DNA of 64,000 nucleotides, taken from NCBI RefSeq assembly GCF_016820495.1, contig NZ_JADHDU010000001.1:434257-498256 (forward strand), read 5' to 3'. Positions 9,922 to 17,657 of the stretch are shown here, piece by piece. Origin of the DNA: Planococcus beigongshangi. Its GTDB lineage: Bacteria > Bacillota > Bacilli > Bacillales_A > Planococcaceae. The first letter of the stretch is position 1; each line of letters starts with the position of its first letter. The position numbers and the translations under genes are program-made. Below the pieces are notes generated by a model. It ran no database searches. It saw only the letters and a list, made by a program, of their open reading frames with translations, and was not told where the DNA came from.

Positions 9922-10613
9922 CAGAAGCAACGGTATTGATCGTGGAAGATGAAGAAGGCATCCGTGAACTTTTACATTTATTTCTTGCTAAAAAGGGGTA
10001 TAAGGTATTTGAAGCTGTAGATGGCTACGAAGCACTGGATATTGTAGCTAAAGAAAAGCTGGATTTAATCCTGCTGGACATTGAAATGCCTGGTATCAAT
10101 GGATTGGAGACATGTGAACAAATTCGGCAGCTGGTCCGTACACCGATCCTGTTTGTCAGTTATCTAAAAGAGATGAGTTATAAAATTGAAGGATTTGATG
10201 CCGGAGCCGACGATTATATCACTAAACCCTTCGACTTTAATGAACTGGATGCGAGAATTCGCGCGGTTCTGAGGCGGAACAGCTGGACGATGAATGAGGA
10301 GAAGAAATTGGAAGTCCTGAAGTATGACGACCTCCACATCCATCTGGATGCGAGGGAACTCTATATAGGCGGTAAACTGGTCAAGCTTTTTCATAAAGAG
10401 TTTCAGCTGCTGTTATTGCTGGCGCAGAATCCAAACAGGGTCTGGACGGCCGAGCAATTATATGACCGAATCTGGGGTTACTATTCCGAGGGTGAAATAC
10501 AAACGGTAAAAGTACACATCAGTAATTTGCGGCGCAAAGTGGAAAAAGATCCGGCGCATCCGAAGTATATCCATACGGTAAGAGGGTTTGGCTATAAATT
10601 TGCGAAGCGATAA
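9918..10613 (+). CDS. OmpR/PhoB-family response regulator
   Basis: 231 residues: a receiver domain (1-120) with acidic residues E10/D11, phospho-acceptor D54 in LILLDIEMPG and the lysine of ITKPF, then a winged-helix DNA-binding domain (about 130-230) with the usual VKVHISNLRRKVE recognition helix and RGFGYKF wing. Its ATG overlaps the stop of the hybrid kinase, so the two form a cognate pair by position. Targets are unknown; the neighbouring c-di-GMP genes and the downstream exporter are the first candidates. Confidence 0.93.
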   Translation: MTEATVLIVEDEEGIRELLHLFLAKKGYKVFEAVDGYEALDIVAKEKLDLILLDIEMPGINGLETCEQIRQLVRTPILFVSYLKEMSYKIEGFDAGADDYITKPFDFNELDARIRAVLRRNSWTMNEEKKLEVLKYDDLHIHLDARELYIGGKLVKLFHKEFQLLLLLAQNPNRVWTAEQLYDRIWGYYSEGEIQTVKVHISNLRRKVEKDPAHPKYIHTVRGFGYKFAKR

Positions 10614-10742
10614 GGACATTCCTGCTCAGGAAACGGCTATAATTGCGCAGTTTTATCGATCATGCAGCTATTTGTTTCGCGTGTTTTACAGACGAATGGT
10701 ATTATGGGTGAAAGTACAGATGTAAATCCGGGAGACAATAGC

Positions 10743-11894
10743 ATGGTTACTACTAAAAATACACATCCTAATCGAAAGAATATCATCCCGGGACTCCTGG
10801 TCAGTGCAGGTGTCATGTTTGCCGGAATTTTTGCGGCTGATTTAATCGGTGAACTGCTGGTGGAGAGCGGCATTATGCCTGAAGGAAGCGGGAGCCCCGT
10901 GTCCGGAATTTTCACCGCAATCCTGCTCGGCATCCTGATCCGCAATTTGATCGGGATGCCGGCAGTTTTTGATGCAGGCATCAATTTTGCATTGAAATAC
11001 GCATTGCGAGCGGGGATCATCCTTCTGGGTTTGCGACTCAGCATCAGCGAAGCGCTGAAACTTGGCGCCTGGGGATTGCCGCTGATTGTTGCGTGCATTT
11101 CAACGGGGTTATTCATCACCCTGTATTTCACGAAGAAATTGAACCAGTCCATGCGGCTGGGTACCCTGATTGCCACAGGCACAGGCATCTGCGGAGTCAC
11201 CGCCATTATGGCAACAGCGCCAGTGATCAAAGCGAAGGAAAATGAAATCTCTTACGCGGTTGCCAACATCACTATTTTTGGCCTGATCGGCATGCTGTTC
11301 TATCCGTATCTCGCTCATTTCTTTTTTGCGGACGAACCGGTAAAAGCCGGGTTGTTTCTGGGGACTGCCATACATGACACTGCACAGGTGACAGGAGCCG
11401 CACTGATCTACGCACAATTATTCGATGCCAATGAAGTCATTGATGTCGCAACGATTACAAAACTGACCCGCAATGTATTTATCATCGTGGTCATTCCGTT
11501 CGTTTCTTATCTATTTTTCCGCAGCCGGAGAGGAAATGGAGAAAGTGCAGGTGGTGAACTGCCGAAATGGTATCGATTATTCCCTTTATTCATCCTTGGC
11601 TTTTTGCTGCTGTCGGTATTGCGTTCCATCGGCGATGCAACAGCTGCATCCACGGGACAGGCTTTTGGCATACTGGCGCCAGCTAGCTGGCAGGGATTCC
11701 ACAGTTTCTGGAGTTCTTTCGGTTCCACTTATATGCTTGGACTGGCCATGGCGGGTGTCGGATTGTCGACCAACCTTCGGGCTTTTAAGGGTATGGGCAT
11801 CACGCCATTCTATATCGGCCTTATCGCAGCGATAGCTGTCGGTTCTGTCAGCCTCTTGCTTATTTCGGTTTTCGGCGACCTGGTGACGCTATAA
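10743..11894 (+). CDS. YeiH/PSE-type putative sulfate exporter
   Basis: A 384-residue integral membrane protein of the UPF0324/Cons_hypoth698 family with about ten hydrophobic helices. Diagnostic segments are GLRLSISEALKLG, TGICGVTAIMATAPVIKAKENEISYAVA, GTAIHDTAQVTGAA and the C-terminal GLSTNLRAFKGMG. Members are proposed to export sulfate or related anions; no transport assay can be inferred here. In-frame ATGs exist at 10662 and 10704, but GGGAG at 10730-10734 with an 8-nt spacer selects 10743. A strong terminator follows. Confidence 0.85.
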   Translation: MVTTKNTHPNRKNIIPGLLVSAGVMFAGIFAADLIGELLVESGIMPEGSGSPVSGIFTAILLGILIRNLIGMPAVFDAGINFALKYALRAGIILLGLRLSISEALKLGAWGLPLIVACISTGLFITLYFTKKLNQSMRLGTLIATGTGICGVTAIMATAPVIKAKENEISYAVANITIFGLIGMLFYPYLAHFFFADEPVKAGLFLGTAIHDTAQVTGAALIYAQLFDANEVIDVATITKLTRNVFIIVVIPFVSYLFFRSRRGNGESAGGELPKWYRLFPLFILGFLLLSVLRSIGDATAASTGQAFGILAPASWQGFHSFWSSFGSTYMLGLAMAGVGLSTNLRAFKGMGITPFYIGLIAAIAVGSVSLLLISVFGDLVTL

Positions 11895-11914
11895 ATTTGA
11901 TAGCCAATTTATTG

Positions 11915-11954
11915 ACAGCAGCAACTCATCCCTCGAGTTGCTGCTGTTTTTTTC
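11915..11954 (+). terminator. Rho-independent terminator
   Basis: A 13-bp stem (11915-11927 with 11935-11947), followed by a run of Ts, ends the exporter gene. Confidence 0.9.
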
Positions 11955-12048
11955 TAACCATATTCTAATAGGATTCTCAGACCTTTCACAGAGCCCGGGG
12001 ATAAAGTGGAGATATACCAAATACATAACCGAAAAGGAGATGTCAGCA

Positions 12049-12800
12049 ATGGCTATTGAAATTTTCAGCAGAAAAGAACAGAAGTATTTGATCACGCGAA
12101 AACAATACACTGAACTGGTCCGGGAACTTGCTCCTTATATGCGGAACGACAGGAATGGAGAACAGGGGCGTTATACGGTCAGCAGCCTCTATTTCGATAC
12201 ACCGGATAAAACGATTTACTTTGAAACGAAAAACAAGGTGAAATATCGTCAGAAATTAAGGCTGCGAGTGTACGGTGAAGTTGAATCCGGCATGAAATCC
12301 TTTTTTGAGATCAAGCAAAAACACGACAAAGTGGTGCATAAACGCCGGCTGACAATGCCGCTGGATGAAGCGAACCGCTATTTGACGGCAGGCGCAGGGG
12401 GACCGCTTTCCGGCTACCGGGTTTCGATTTGCAGGTGCTGCGTGAAATCGATTATTTCATCGGTTTCTATGATCTGCATCCGGAGATGGTCGTCAGTTAC
12501 GATCGCCATGCATTGCATGGTCATAATGATGCCAGCCTGCGGATGACCTTCGATTTCAATCTGCGTTGCAGAAGAGAAGAACTGAATCTCTCCAAAGGTT
12601 CACACGGAGAATTTTTCATCGATCCGGATCTGGCTGTGCTGGAAGTCAAAGTCGATCACAGTGTGCCGCTCTGGCTGGCACGGATTTTGCAGAGGCTGGA
12701 ATGTGAGCAGCGGAGTGCTTCAAAGTTCTGCGTCAGTACGGAAATGCTGGCTGAAGAACTGGTATGTGGAGATGCTGAAAAAGAAACGATCGAAATTTAA
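12049..12800 (+). pseudogene. VTC-domain polyphosphate polymerase, frameshifted
   Basis: The two halves of one protein lie in different frames. The first half (from ATG 12049, AAGGAG 9 nt upstream) carries the VTC-fold N-terminus: FSRKEQKYLI, RYTVSSLYFDTP, basic strand KLRLRVYGE and FFEIKQKHDK. The second half resumes at about 12423 with FDLQVLREIDYFIG and the catalytic-tunnel strands RMTFDFNLR and AVLEVKVD. The frames join if one base is added in the CCGGG run at 12417-12421, so a single-base deletion explains the break. The family makes polyphosphate from nucleotide triphosphate. The gene is followed 13 nt later by its usual DUF4956 partner. It could be a true null, phase variation or a sequencing error. 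Confidence 0.82.
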
Positions 12801-12813
12801 GGAGGAATAGACG

Positions 12814-13494
12814 ATGCAATTGATCCATGATTTATTTGCAGTGGATACTGCGACCGGCGAAGCGACGATCTGGATGAGTGTGATGGGAATGGTGATTGCC
12901 CTGATTCTCAGCCTGATCATCACCCAGGTGTATCAATGGACATTCACGGGTGAAAGTTATTCACAGGATTTTGTTCATACCATTGTTATGATGAGTGTTG
13001 TCGTGTCTGTCGTGATGAACGTGGTAAGCGGCAATGCCGGAGTGGCATTCGGCCTGTTTGCCGTCTTCTCCCTGATCCGATTCCGGAGTGCCGTGACCAA
13101 TGCCAAGGATATCGCCTATATATTCTTCGGCCTTTGCGTGGGAATGACAGCCGGACTGTTCCAGTTTCAGCTGGCGATTCTCCTGACTCTTTTCGCCTGT
13201 ACCGTTTTTTATTTCCTGTTCAAATATAATTACGGGGAAGGGAAGGATACCCAGATTCTAAAAGTGACGGTGCCTGAAAACCTGAATCATGAAAATCTGT
13301 TCAATGATATTCTGGCTGACCGGACGGACGATTATAAATTACGCCAGGTCGAAACGACGAATCTTGGGACGATGATTCAATATACATTTGCCATCCGTTC
13401 AAAAAAAGAGACGAACGACCGTGATCTGCTCAATGAAATCCGTGAGCGCAACGCCAATTTGAAAGTGTCTATAGGTTATTTGAAAGGAAGTTAA
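12814..13494 (+). CDS. DUF4956 membrane protein
   Basis: 226 residues with about four membrane helices in the first 140 residues (starting around residue 21), a conserved FSLIRFRSAVTNAKDIAYIFFGL block typical of DUF4956, and a cytosolic C-terminal alpha/beta tail. AAGGAGG lies 8 nt before the ATG. DUF4956 proteins occur next to VTC-type polyphosphate polymerases in many Firmicutes and are assumed to act with them at the membrane; the molecular role is unknown. Here the partner gene directly upstream is frameshifted while this one is intact. Confidence 0.87.
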   Translation: MQLIHDLFAVDTATGEATIWMSVMGMVIALILSLIITQVYQWTFTGESYSQDFVHTIVMMSVVVSVVMNVVSGNAGVAFGLFAVFSLIRFRSAVTNAKDIAYIFFGLCVGMTAGLFQFQLAILLTLFACTVFYFLFKYNYGEGKDTQILKVTVPENLNHENLFNDILADRTDDYKLRQVETTNLGTMIQYTFAIRSKKETNDRDLLNEIRERNANLKVSIGYLKGS

Positions 13495-13553
13495 CGTTTT
13501 TGGTATGGCCTCCACGGGTATGGATATGCAGAGCGTACGAGGAGGGAATTCAC

Positions 13554-13883
13554 ATGGAAATTCAAGCAGGACGGGATTTACTGAAAGATGATTATGGGAA
13601 TTATTATATCGTCTCCAATGCATCGGGCGATTCGCTGACGATCATCAATGCGGCTTTGTATTATGCGTTTAATCAGCTGATTGACGAAGAGTTTGTCAAT
13701 AAAGCCCGCAAGATGTATCCGAACGAAGTGGCGTGCGGCAAGTTTTTCGCAGATCAGGTGATGCAGCATATCGAGGAGCTGGAAAAACCGGATTCCACCG
13801 GGAGCATCTTCCCGATTGAAGAAGTGAAAAAGCGGTACGATCTTCATGTTAAACCAATTTACGATGATTCATTCCATATGTAG
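13554..13883 (+). CDS. Hypothetical protein, last gene of the polyP operon
   Basis: 109 residues, not recognised. It is acidic, with no signal peptide or membrane helix. The first half looks beta-rich (DYGNYYIVSNASGDSLTII) and the second helical. GAGGAGGG sits 7 nt before the ATG at 13554; the in-frame upstream extension to 13500 lacks a ribosome-binding site. It is 59 nt behind the DUF4956 gene and before a terminator, so it probably belongs to the same operon and may be an accessory part. Confidence 0.7.
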   Translation: MEIQAGRDLLKDDYGNYYIVSNASGDSLTIINAALYYAFNQLIDEEFVNKARKMYPNEVACGKFFADQVMQHIEELEKPDSTGSIFPIEEVKKRYDLHVKPIYDDSFHM

Positions 13884-13884
13884 G

Positions 13885-13919
13885 AAAGGGCCTTTGCGGA
13901 TGCAGGGGCCTTTTCTTTT
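13885..13919 (+). terminator. Rho-independent terminator
   Basis: AAAGGGCC pairs with GGGGCCTTTT around a loop of about 12 nt and is followed by CTTTT. It closes the polyphosphate operon. Confidence 0.75.
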
Positions 13920-14008
13920 GGGGGATTGCCGGACCGTTGCGATTCTTTTAATTCGACTTGCGTAATGTTATACTTTATGAATTGAATGTAAAATGGGAGG
14001 CCCTAAAA

Positions 14009-14314
14009 ATGTATATTGTTACGTCTACGGTTCTCGTTTCACCGGAAAAAGCGGATGAGGTAATCGATATTTACCGGAACCGATCGAAGCGTGTGGATCG
14101 GAATGAGGGGTTTCTTTCATTTAAACTGATCCAGAATGTGAAAAAGAAAAATGAGCTGACTGTCCATATGGAATGGGAGTCTAAAGATGCTTATCTGAAC
14201 TGGGCAAGAAGCCAGGAATTCAAAGAGATCCATGATATGGAGAAGAATTATCCGGATCAGGAATTGGCTGGAATCATTCCGACAGTCCGCCAGTACGAGG
14301 TGGTTGCCGAATGA
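14009..14314 (+). CDS. Antibiotic-biosynthesis-monooxygenase (ABM) domain protein
   Basis: A 101-residue single ABM/dimeric ferredoxin-like domain: VTSTVLVSPEKADEVIDIYRNR, EGFLSFKL, ELTVHMEWES and W-A-R-S-Q-EF are typical of the HmoA/HmoB-IsdG-like branch, which includes haem-degrading and small quinone-type monooxygenases. No haem ligand can be assigned with certainty. GGGAGG is 9 nt before the ATG at 14009. Its stop overlaps the next start (ATGA), so it is the first gene of a four-gene operon with a B12-binding protein and a STAS protein; the connection between these functions is not obvious. Confidence 0.82.
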   Translation: MYIVTSTVLVSPEKADEVIDIYRNRSKRVDRNEGFLSFKLIQNVKKKNELTVHMEWESKDAYLNWARSQEFKEIHDMEKNYPDQELAGIIPTVRQYEVVAE

Positions 14315-14664
14315 AACTGGAAGCGAAGCAATCAATAGCAGCTGAAACGGCAAAAAGTATATATGAAGCTTATCCGGATCTGTGGGAGCGTTTTGGCGAA
14401 AAAGGGTTCATCCACACTGAGAAGGATAATCATCATCATTTGGACCATTTGGAAACTGCATTCGCGATGGAAGACGAAGCGATTTTCCTGGATTATACAA
14501 AATGGCTGGAGTCAGTGCTGCGCAGCCGGGGAGTCGAAACGGCGCTCATTATTGATAATTTCGAACGCTTGATGGCAATTCTGCCGGGGAAAGTTGAAAA
14601 GAAAGAAGAATTGTTTATGCTTAACTGTTTGGAAAAAGCGAATCATCTTTTAAGGCAGGCTTAA
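14311..14664 (+). CDS. Small helical protein upstream of B12-binding gene
   Basis: 117 residues, predicted all-helical and soluble. The visible pattern is YEAYPDLWERFGEKG, a His cluster (NHHHLDHLETAFAM), then DYTKWLESVLRSRG and IIDNFERLMAIL. No family is assigned with confidence. From memory, a similar helical block precedes the B12-binding module in some longer cobalamin-binding sensor proteins, so this may be a detached N-terminal domain of such a receptor; that is inference. The 4-nt overlap with the ABM gene and the 16-nt gap to the B12 gene indicate co-translation. Confidence 0.6.
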   Translation: MKLEAKQSIAAETAKSIYEAYPDLWERFGEKGFIHTEKDNHHHLDHLETAFAMEDEAIFLDYTKWLESVLRSRGVETALIIDNFERLMAILPGKVEKKEELFMLNCLEKANHLLRQA

Positions 14665-14680
14665 GCAAGAGGAGGCTGGC

Positions 14681-15328
14681 ATGACGATACAAGCAAAGGA
14701 CCTGGCTGAGATTTTTCTGACAGGCGACGACGAAAAAGCATTGGAAATTGTTCTTGGCTATCTGGAAAACCATTCGCACGACGAGTTGTACCATGATTTG
14801 CTGACGCCAGCGATGTACCTGATAGGAGATTGGTGGCAGGAAAACCGTATTTCAGTGGCCGATGAACATCTGGCGACTGCTATTTGTGATTTTGTCGTTT
14901 CCGCAGCTGAATTGAAGCGCAAACCGAAAAATGGCATTCAGCGGAAAGCGATGGTCCTGGGTCCCGAGGGAGAGGACCATTATATCGGGTTGAAAATGGT
15001 ATCTTCCTTATTTAAAGAGCACGGCTGGGAAGTCCAGTACATGGGGCCGAACCTTCCATTGGAACCGGCCATCGAATCTGCGCTCCGCTTCCGTCCGGAT
15101 GTAATTGCGATGTCAGCTGCACTGGCCTATCGGCTGCCTGCATTGAAAGCTTATTCTGAAGCGTTCCGCGCCCTTGAGTTTAATCCGACGATACTAATAG
15201 GAGGCCGTGCTGTCTCAACGGCTGATATTTCAAAAATGCGCTCTGAAGGAATATTGGTAGTAAAGGATTTGCTCCAATTAAAAGAATGGCTGCAAACCGG
15301 AAAGGAGGCTGAACATGAATTCAACTGA
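14681..15328 (+). CDS. CarH-like cobalamin-binding protein without DNA-binding domain
   Basis: 215 residues: a four-helix B12-binding_2 cap (about 5-80) and a Rossmann-type B12-binding domain (about 86-210). The cap has the Wx9EH motif (W52, E62, H63) that in CarH photoreceptors packs on the upper face of adenosylcobalamin. The Rossmann domain has ExHxxG (E98, H100, G103), whose His is the lower cobalt ligand in this group. The residue after W52 is Gln, where T. thermophilus CarH has the His that ligates cobalt after illumination. There is no MerR-type DNA-binding domain and no methyltransferase partner. GAGGAGG lies 5 nt before the ATG. The gene overlaps the next (PAS-STAS) gene by 14 nt. 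A light or B12 sensor signalling by protein contact is the best guess. Confidence 0.85.
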   Translation: MTIQAKDLAEIFLTGDDEKALEIVLGYLENHSHDELYHDLLTPAMYLIGDWWQENRISVADEHLATAICDFVVSAAELKRKPKNGIQRKAMVLGPEGEDHYIGLKMVSSLFKEHGWEVQYMGPNLPLEPAIESALRFRPDVIAMSAALAYRLPALKAYSEAFRALEFNPTILIGGRAVSTADISKMRSEGILVVKDLLQLKEWLQTGKEAEHEFN

Positions 15329-16097
15329 TTTATTTGCCGGCTGGCCGCTGCCGGCTTTCCAATTGACGAATGAGCTGGATATTGTGGCATCTTCAGAAGC
15401 TGCTCAAAACATGTTTGGAAAAGCCTCCTCGATCCTTGAGATTCTGGATGAGGGAAGTGCAGCGAAAGCAGAAATGTTTCTTACTGATGCCGGTTCGAAT
15501 GGTCCGGTCGAACTGGATTTTAAAGGCAACGACGGTGTAACGAAGCTTTGCGACCTTTATTGGAAGACGGCTGGAGAAACGGATCTCATAGTCACTGCCG
15601 TGCCGAAAGATAAAGGGATTTCAAAAATTTCTGCCCAGCTGACGAGTCTCCGAAGCCGCCTGAGCGATACCAATTACAATCTATTGCTTGAAAAAGAGCG
15701 GACAGAACGTTTACTACAGCGCGTCAGGGAATTATCGGCCCCTACGATCGAATTGGGATACGGCCATTTGCTGATACCGTTTTTCGGGGATTTGGATTCC
15801 GGGAAAATTGAATCGATCCAGAACCATATCCTGAAGGATGTTTACGAAAAGCACGCTGAGACTGTTATTCTGGATTTGACTGCGATGGACCAGATAAGCC
15901 TTGAAGGCATGAATTATTTGGAATCACTGCTGGAAACATTCAAGATCATGGGGACTGAGAGCATCATCACTGGCGTAAAGCCGGAGCATGCAAAACAGCT
16001 TAATGGATTGAAATCGACCATCAACTTGAATTTCGAATCTTCTCTGGCAGCTGTTTTATCCGACCGCCGGCTGACTCATAAAACAAGCGATATATGA
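15315..16097 (+). CDS. PAS-STAS (RsbR-like) signalling protein
   Basis: 260 residues: a PAS-like N-terminal domain (about 8-100), a coiled-coil linker (about 105-140) and a C-terminal STAS domain (about 140-250) starting RELSAPTIELG, as in RsbR-type stressosome proteins. The segment VILDLTAMDQIS matches the loop carrying the phospho-acceptor in RsbR paralogues: the Thr of DLTA aligns with the first site and the Ser of QIS with the second. It should take part in a partner switch with an RsbT-like kinase, which is not in the window. AAGGAGG is 6 nt before the start, inside the end of the B12-binding gene, so the two are translationally coupled. A terminator follows. Confidence 0.8.
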   Translation: MNSTDLFAGWPLPAFQLTNELDIVASSEAAQNMFGKASSILEILDEGSAAKAEMFLTDAGSNGPVELDFKGNDGVTKLCDLYWKTAGETDLIVTAVPKDKGISKISAQLTSLRSRLSDTNYNLLLEKERTERLLQRVRELSAPTIELGYGHLLIPFFGDLDSGKIESIQNHILKDVYEKHAETVILDLTAMDQISLEGMNYLESLLETFKIMGTESIITGVKPEHAKQLNGLKSTINLNFESSLAAVLSDRRLTHKTSDI

Positions 16098-16112
16098 TAT
16101 TGTATTTAGCGG

Positions 16113-16140
16113 AAGCCGGGCGGGTGCGCCGGCTTTTTTT
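16113..16140 (+). terminator. Rho-independent terminator
   Basis: AAGCCGG pairs with CCGGCTT around a GC-rich loop and is followed by seven Ts. It ends the B12/STAS operon. Confidence 0.85.
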
Positions 16141-16224
16141 AGTTGAATTTGCTTTCTCAGGCTAATAAAGTGTCACAATAAAGGATATTCGCTACAATTG
16201 TGGTGAGAAGGAGTGAAGATAGTT

Positions 16225-17235
16225 ATGCCAGTAAAGAAATTCAATGATATACCGCTGGCTGTGCTGGATCTGGCGCCGATCAATGAGGGCGATGGAACAG
16301 CACAGGCATTTAAGAATAGTGTCGATTTGGCCCAGCATGTCGAAAAATTAGGCTTTAACCGTTTTTGGCTTGCAGAACATCATAATATGCCGGGGATCGG
16401 CAGTTCAGCGACATCCGTCCTGATCGGCCATATTGCCGGCCATACAGAGTCGATCCGTGTCGGCTCCGGCGGTGTGATGCTGCCGAACCATGCGCCGCTC
16501 GTCATTGCGGAACAGTTCGGAACGCTTGAAACGATCTATCCGGGCCGCATCGATCTTGGACTCGGGCGTGCCCCGGGCAGTGACCAGGGTACGGCTTATG
16601 CTCTTCGCCGCACGCTCGGCACGACTGGAGATGAATTTCCACAGCTTGTTGCGGAACTCGAGAACTATTTCTCAGCGGATCCGAAAGGCCGCGTTAAAGC
16701 ATACCCCGGAACCAATCTGGATATTCCGATCTGGCTGCTGGGTTCAAGTGGATTCAGTGCTCAGCTTGCTGCATTAAAAGGGCTGCCGTTTTCATTCGCG
16801 AGCCATTTTGCACCAGATTACATGATGCAGGCACTGCAATTATACCATCAGAATTTCAAGCCGTCGAAAGCGTTGGATAAGCCGTATGCCATGCTTGGTG
16901 TCAATATCATTGCAGCTGATACACAGGAACGCGCTGAATGGCTGGCCACTTCCCAGCAGCAGCAGATGTTCAGTTTGATGCGGGGTGAACCTACTACATT
17001 CCAGGCACCGATTGACGATCTGGAATCGGTATGGACGCCCCGTGAAATAGCGATTTTCCGTGAAAAGCTGAATTCGGAATCGACGATGGTCGGCACCCCG
17101 GACGTCATCCGTGAAAAATTGAATGCATTCATCAATAAGACAAGAGCTGACGAGCTGATCGTCAACTCCCAGATCTTCCATCACGAAGACCGCCTCCGTT
17201 CTTATGAAATCGTAGCGGACATGATGGAAAAATAA
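16225..17235 (+). CDS. Luciferase-like flavin monooxygenase (LLM class)
   Basis: A 336-residue TIM-barrel of the bacterial luciferase-like superfamily. Diagnostic segments are [65 protein letters not shown] and the C-terminal [11 protein letters not shown]. Members use FMNH2 to oxidise diverse small substrates; the substrate here is unknown. AAGGAG is directly adjacent to an in-frame GTG at 16213, too close to be used; the ATG at 16225 has a long but usable spacer of 12 nt. Single-gene unit. Confidence 0.9.
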   Translation: MPVKKFNDIPLAVLDLAPINEGDGTAQAFKNSVDLAQHVEKLGFNRFWLAEHHNMPGIGSSATSVLIGHIAGHTESIRVGSGGVMLPNHAPLVIAEQFGTLETIYPGRIDLGLGRAPGSDQGTAYALRRTLGTTGDEFPQLVAELENYFSADPKGRVKAYPGTNLDIPIWLLGSSGFSAQLAALKGLPFSFASHFAPDYMMQALQLYHQNFKPSKALDKPYAMLGVNIIAADTQERAEWLATSQQQQMFSLMRGEPTTFQAPIDDLESVWTPREIAIFREKLNSESTMVGTPDVIREKLNAFINKTRADELIVNSQIFHHEDRLRSYEIVADMMEK

Positions 17236-17243
17236 AGTAAAGG

Positions 17244-17275
17244 AAAACCCCGTTGAATCACAGCGGGGTTTCCCC
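17244..17275. terminator. Convergent terminator
   Basis: AAACCCCG (17245-17252) pairs with CGGGGTTT (17264-17271). The minus side is followed by a U-rich stretch, so it also serves the small minus-strand gene at 17333-17506. Confidence 0.7.
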
Positions 17276-17332
17276 ATGGAAATTTTCATCATCTATGGAG
17301 AAAAGGATTAATCTAAAAGAAAGCTGCTTCTG

Positions 17333-17506
17333 TCAATGCAAATCTTTCGCTTTAGTTTCACTGCGTTTCATCTCAGCCGGAGCATCATCTTCTTCATTGA
17401 ATGGTGCATATTCAGGGGCCCCTTCGCCAATCATATTCAACGCTGCGTTATAATCCTCATCCAATCGAAGTTCCATTTCCTTTATATCCAGAAAATTTCT
17501 TTCCAT
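17333..17506 (-). CDS. Small hypothetical protein (57 aa)
   Basis: A 57-residue reading frame beginning MERNFLDIKEM, acidic, with no membrane helix and no recognisable domain. Support comes from a strong ribosome-binding site, AGAAGGAGG about 8 nt before the ATG, and from a terminator-like hairpin just beyond the stop. It lies in an otherwise empty 420-nt interval between the LLM monooxygenase and the beta-lactamase-like gene. Function unknown. Confidence 0.65.
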   Translation of the reverse strand: MERNFLDIKEMELRLDEDYNAALNMIGEGAPEYAPFNEEDDAPAEMKRSETKAKDLH

Positions 17507-17657
17507 TGTTATCAGCCTCCTTCTGAATTAGTATGAAGCACCTTCGGAAGATGAATTTCCCTTCACTTACATTATACTGATTTTTCAGATTATTTAAAGT
17601 ATCCACAACCAAAAACTTAGGAAACTTTATCGTATAATAGAATGAGGGAGGTGCAGC

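Noticed and set aside
10637-11230. A 197-codon minus-strand frame opposite the exporter gene
   Set aside because: Antisense shadow; the plus-strand exporter has clear membrane helices and family motifs.
13920-14008. A cobalamin riboswitch ahead of the B12-protein operon
   Set aside because: The leader is short, and no B12-box-like or long structured element is visible.
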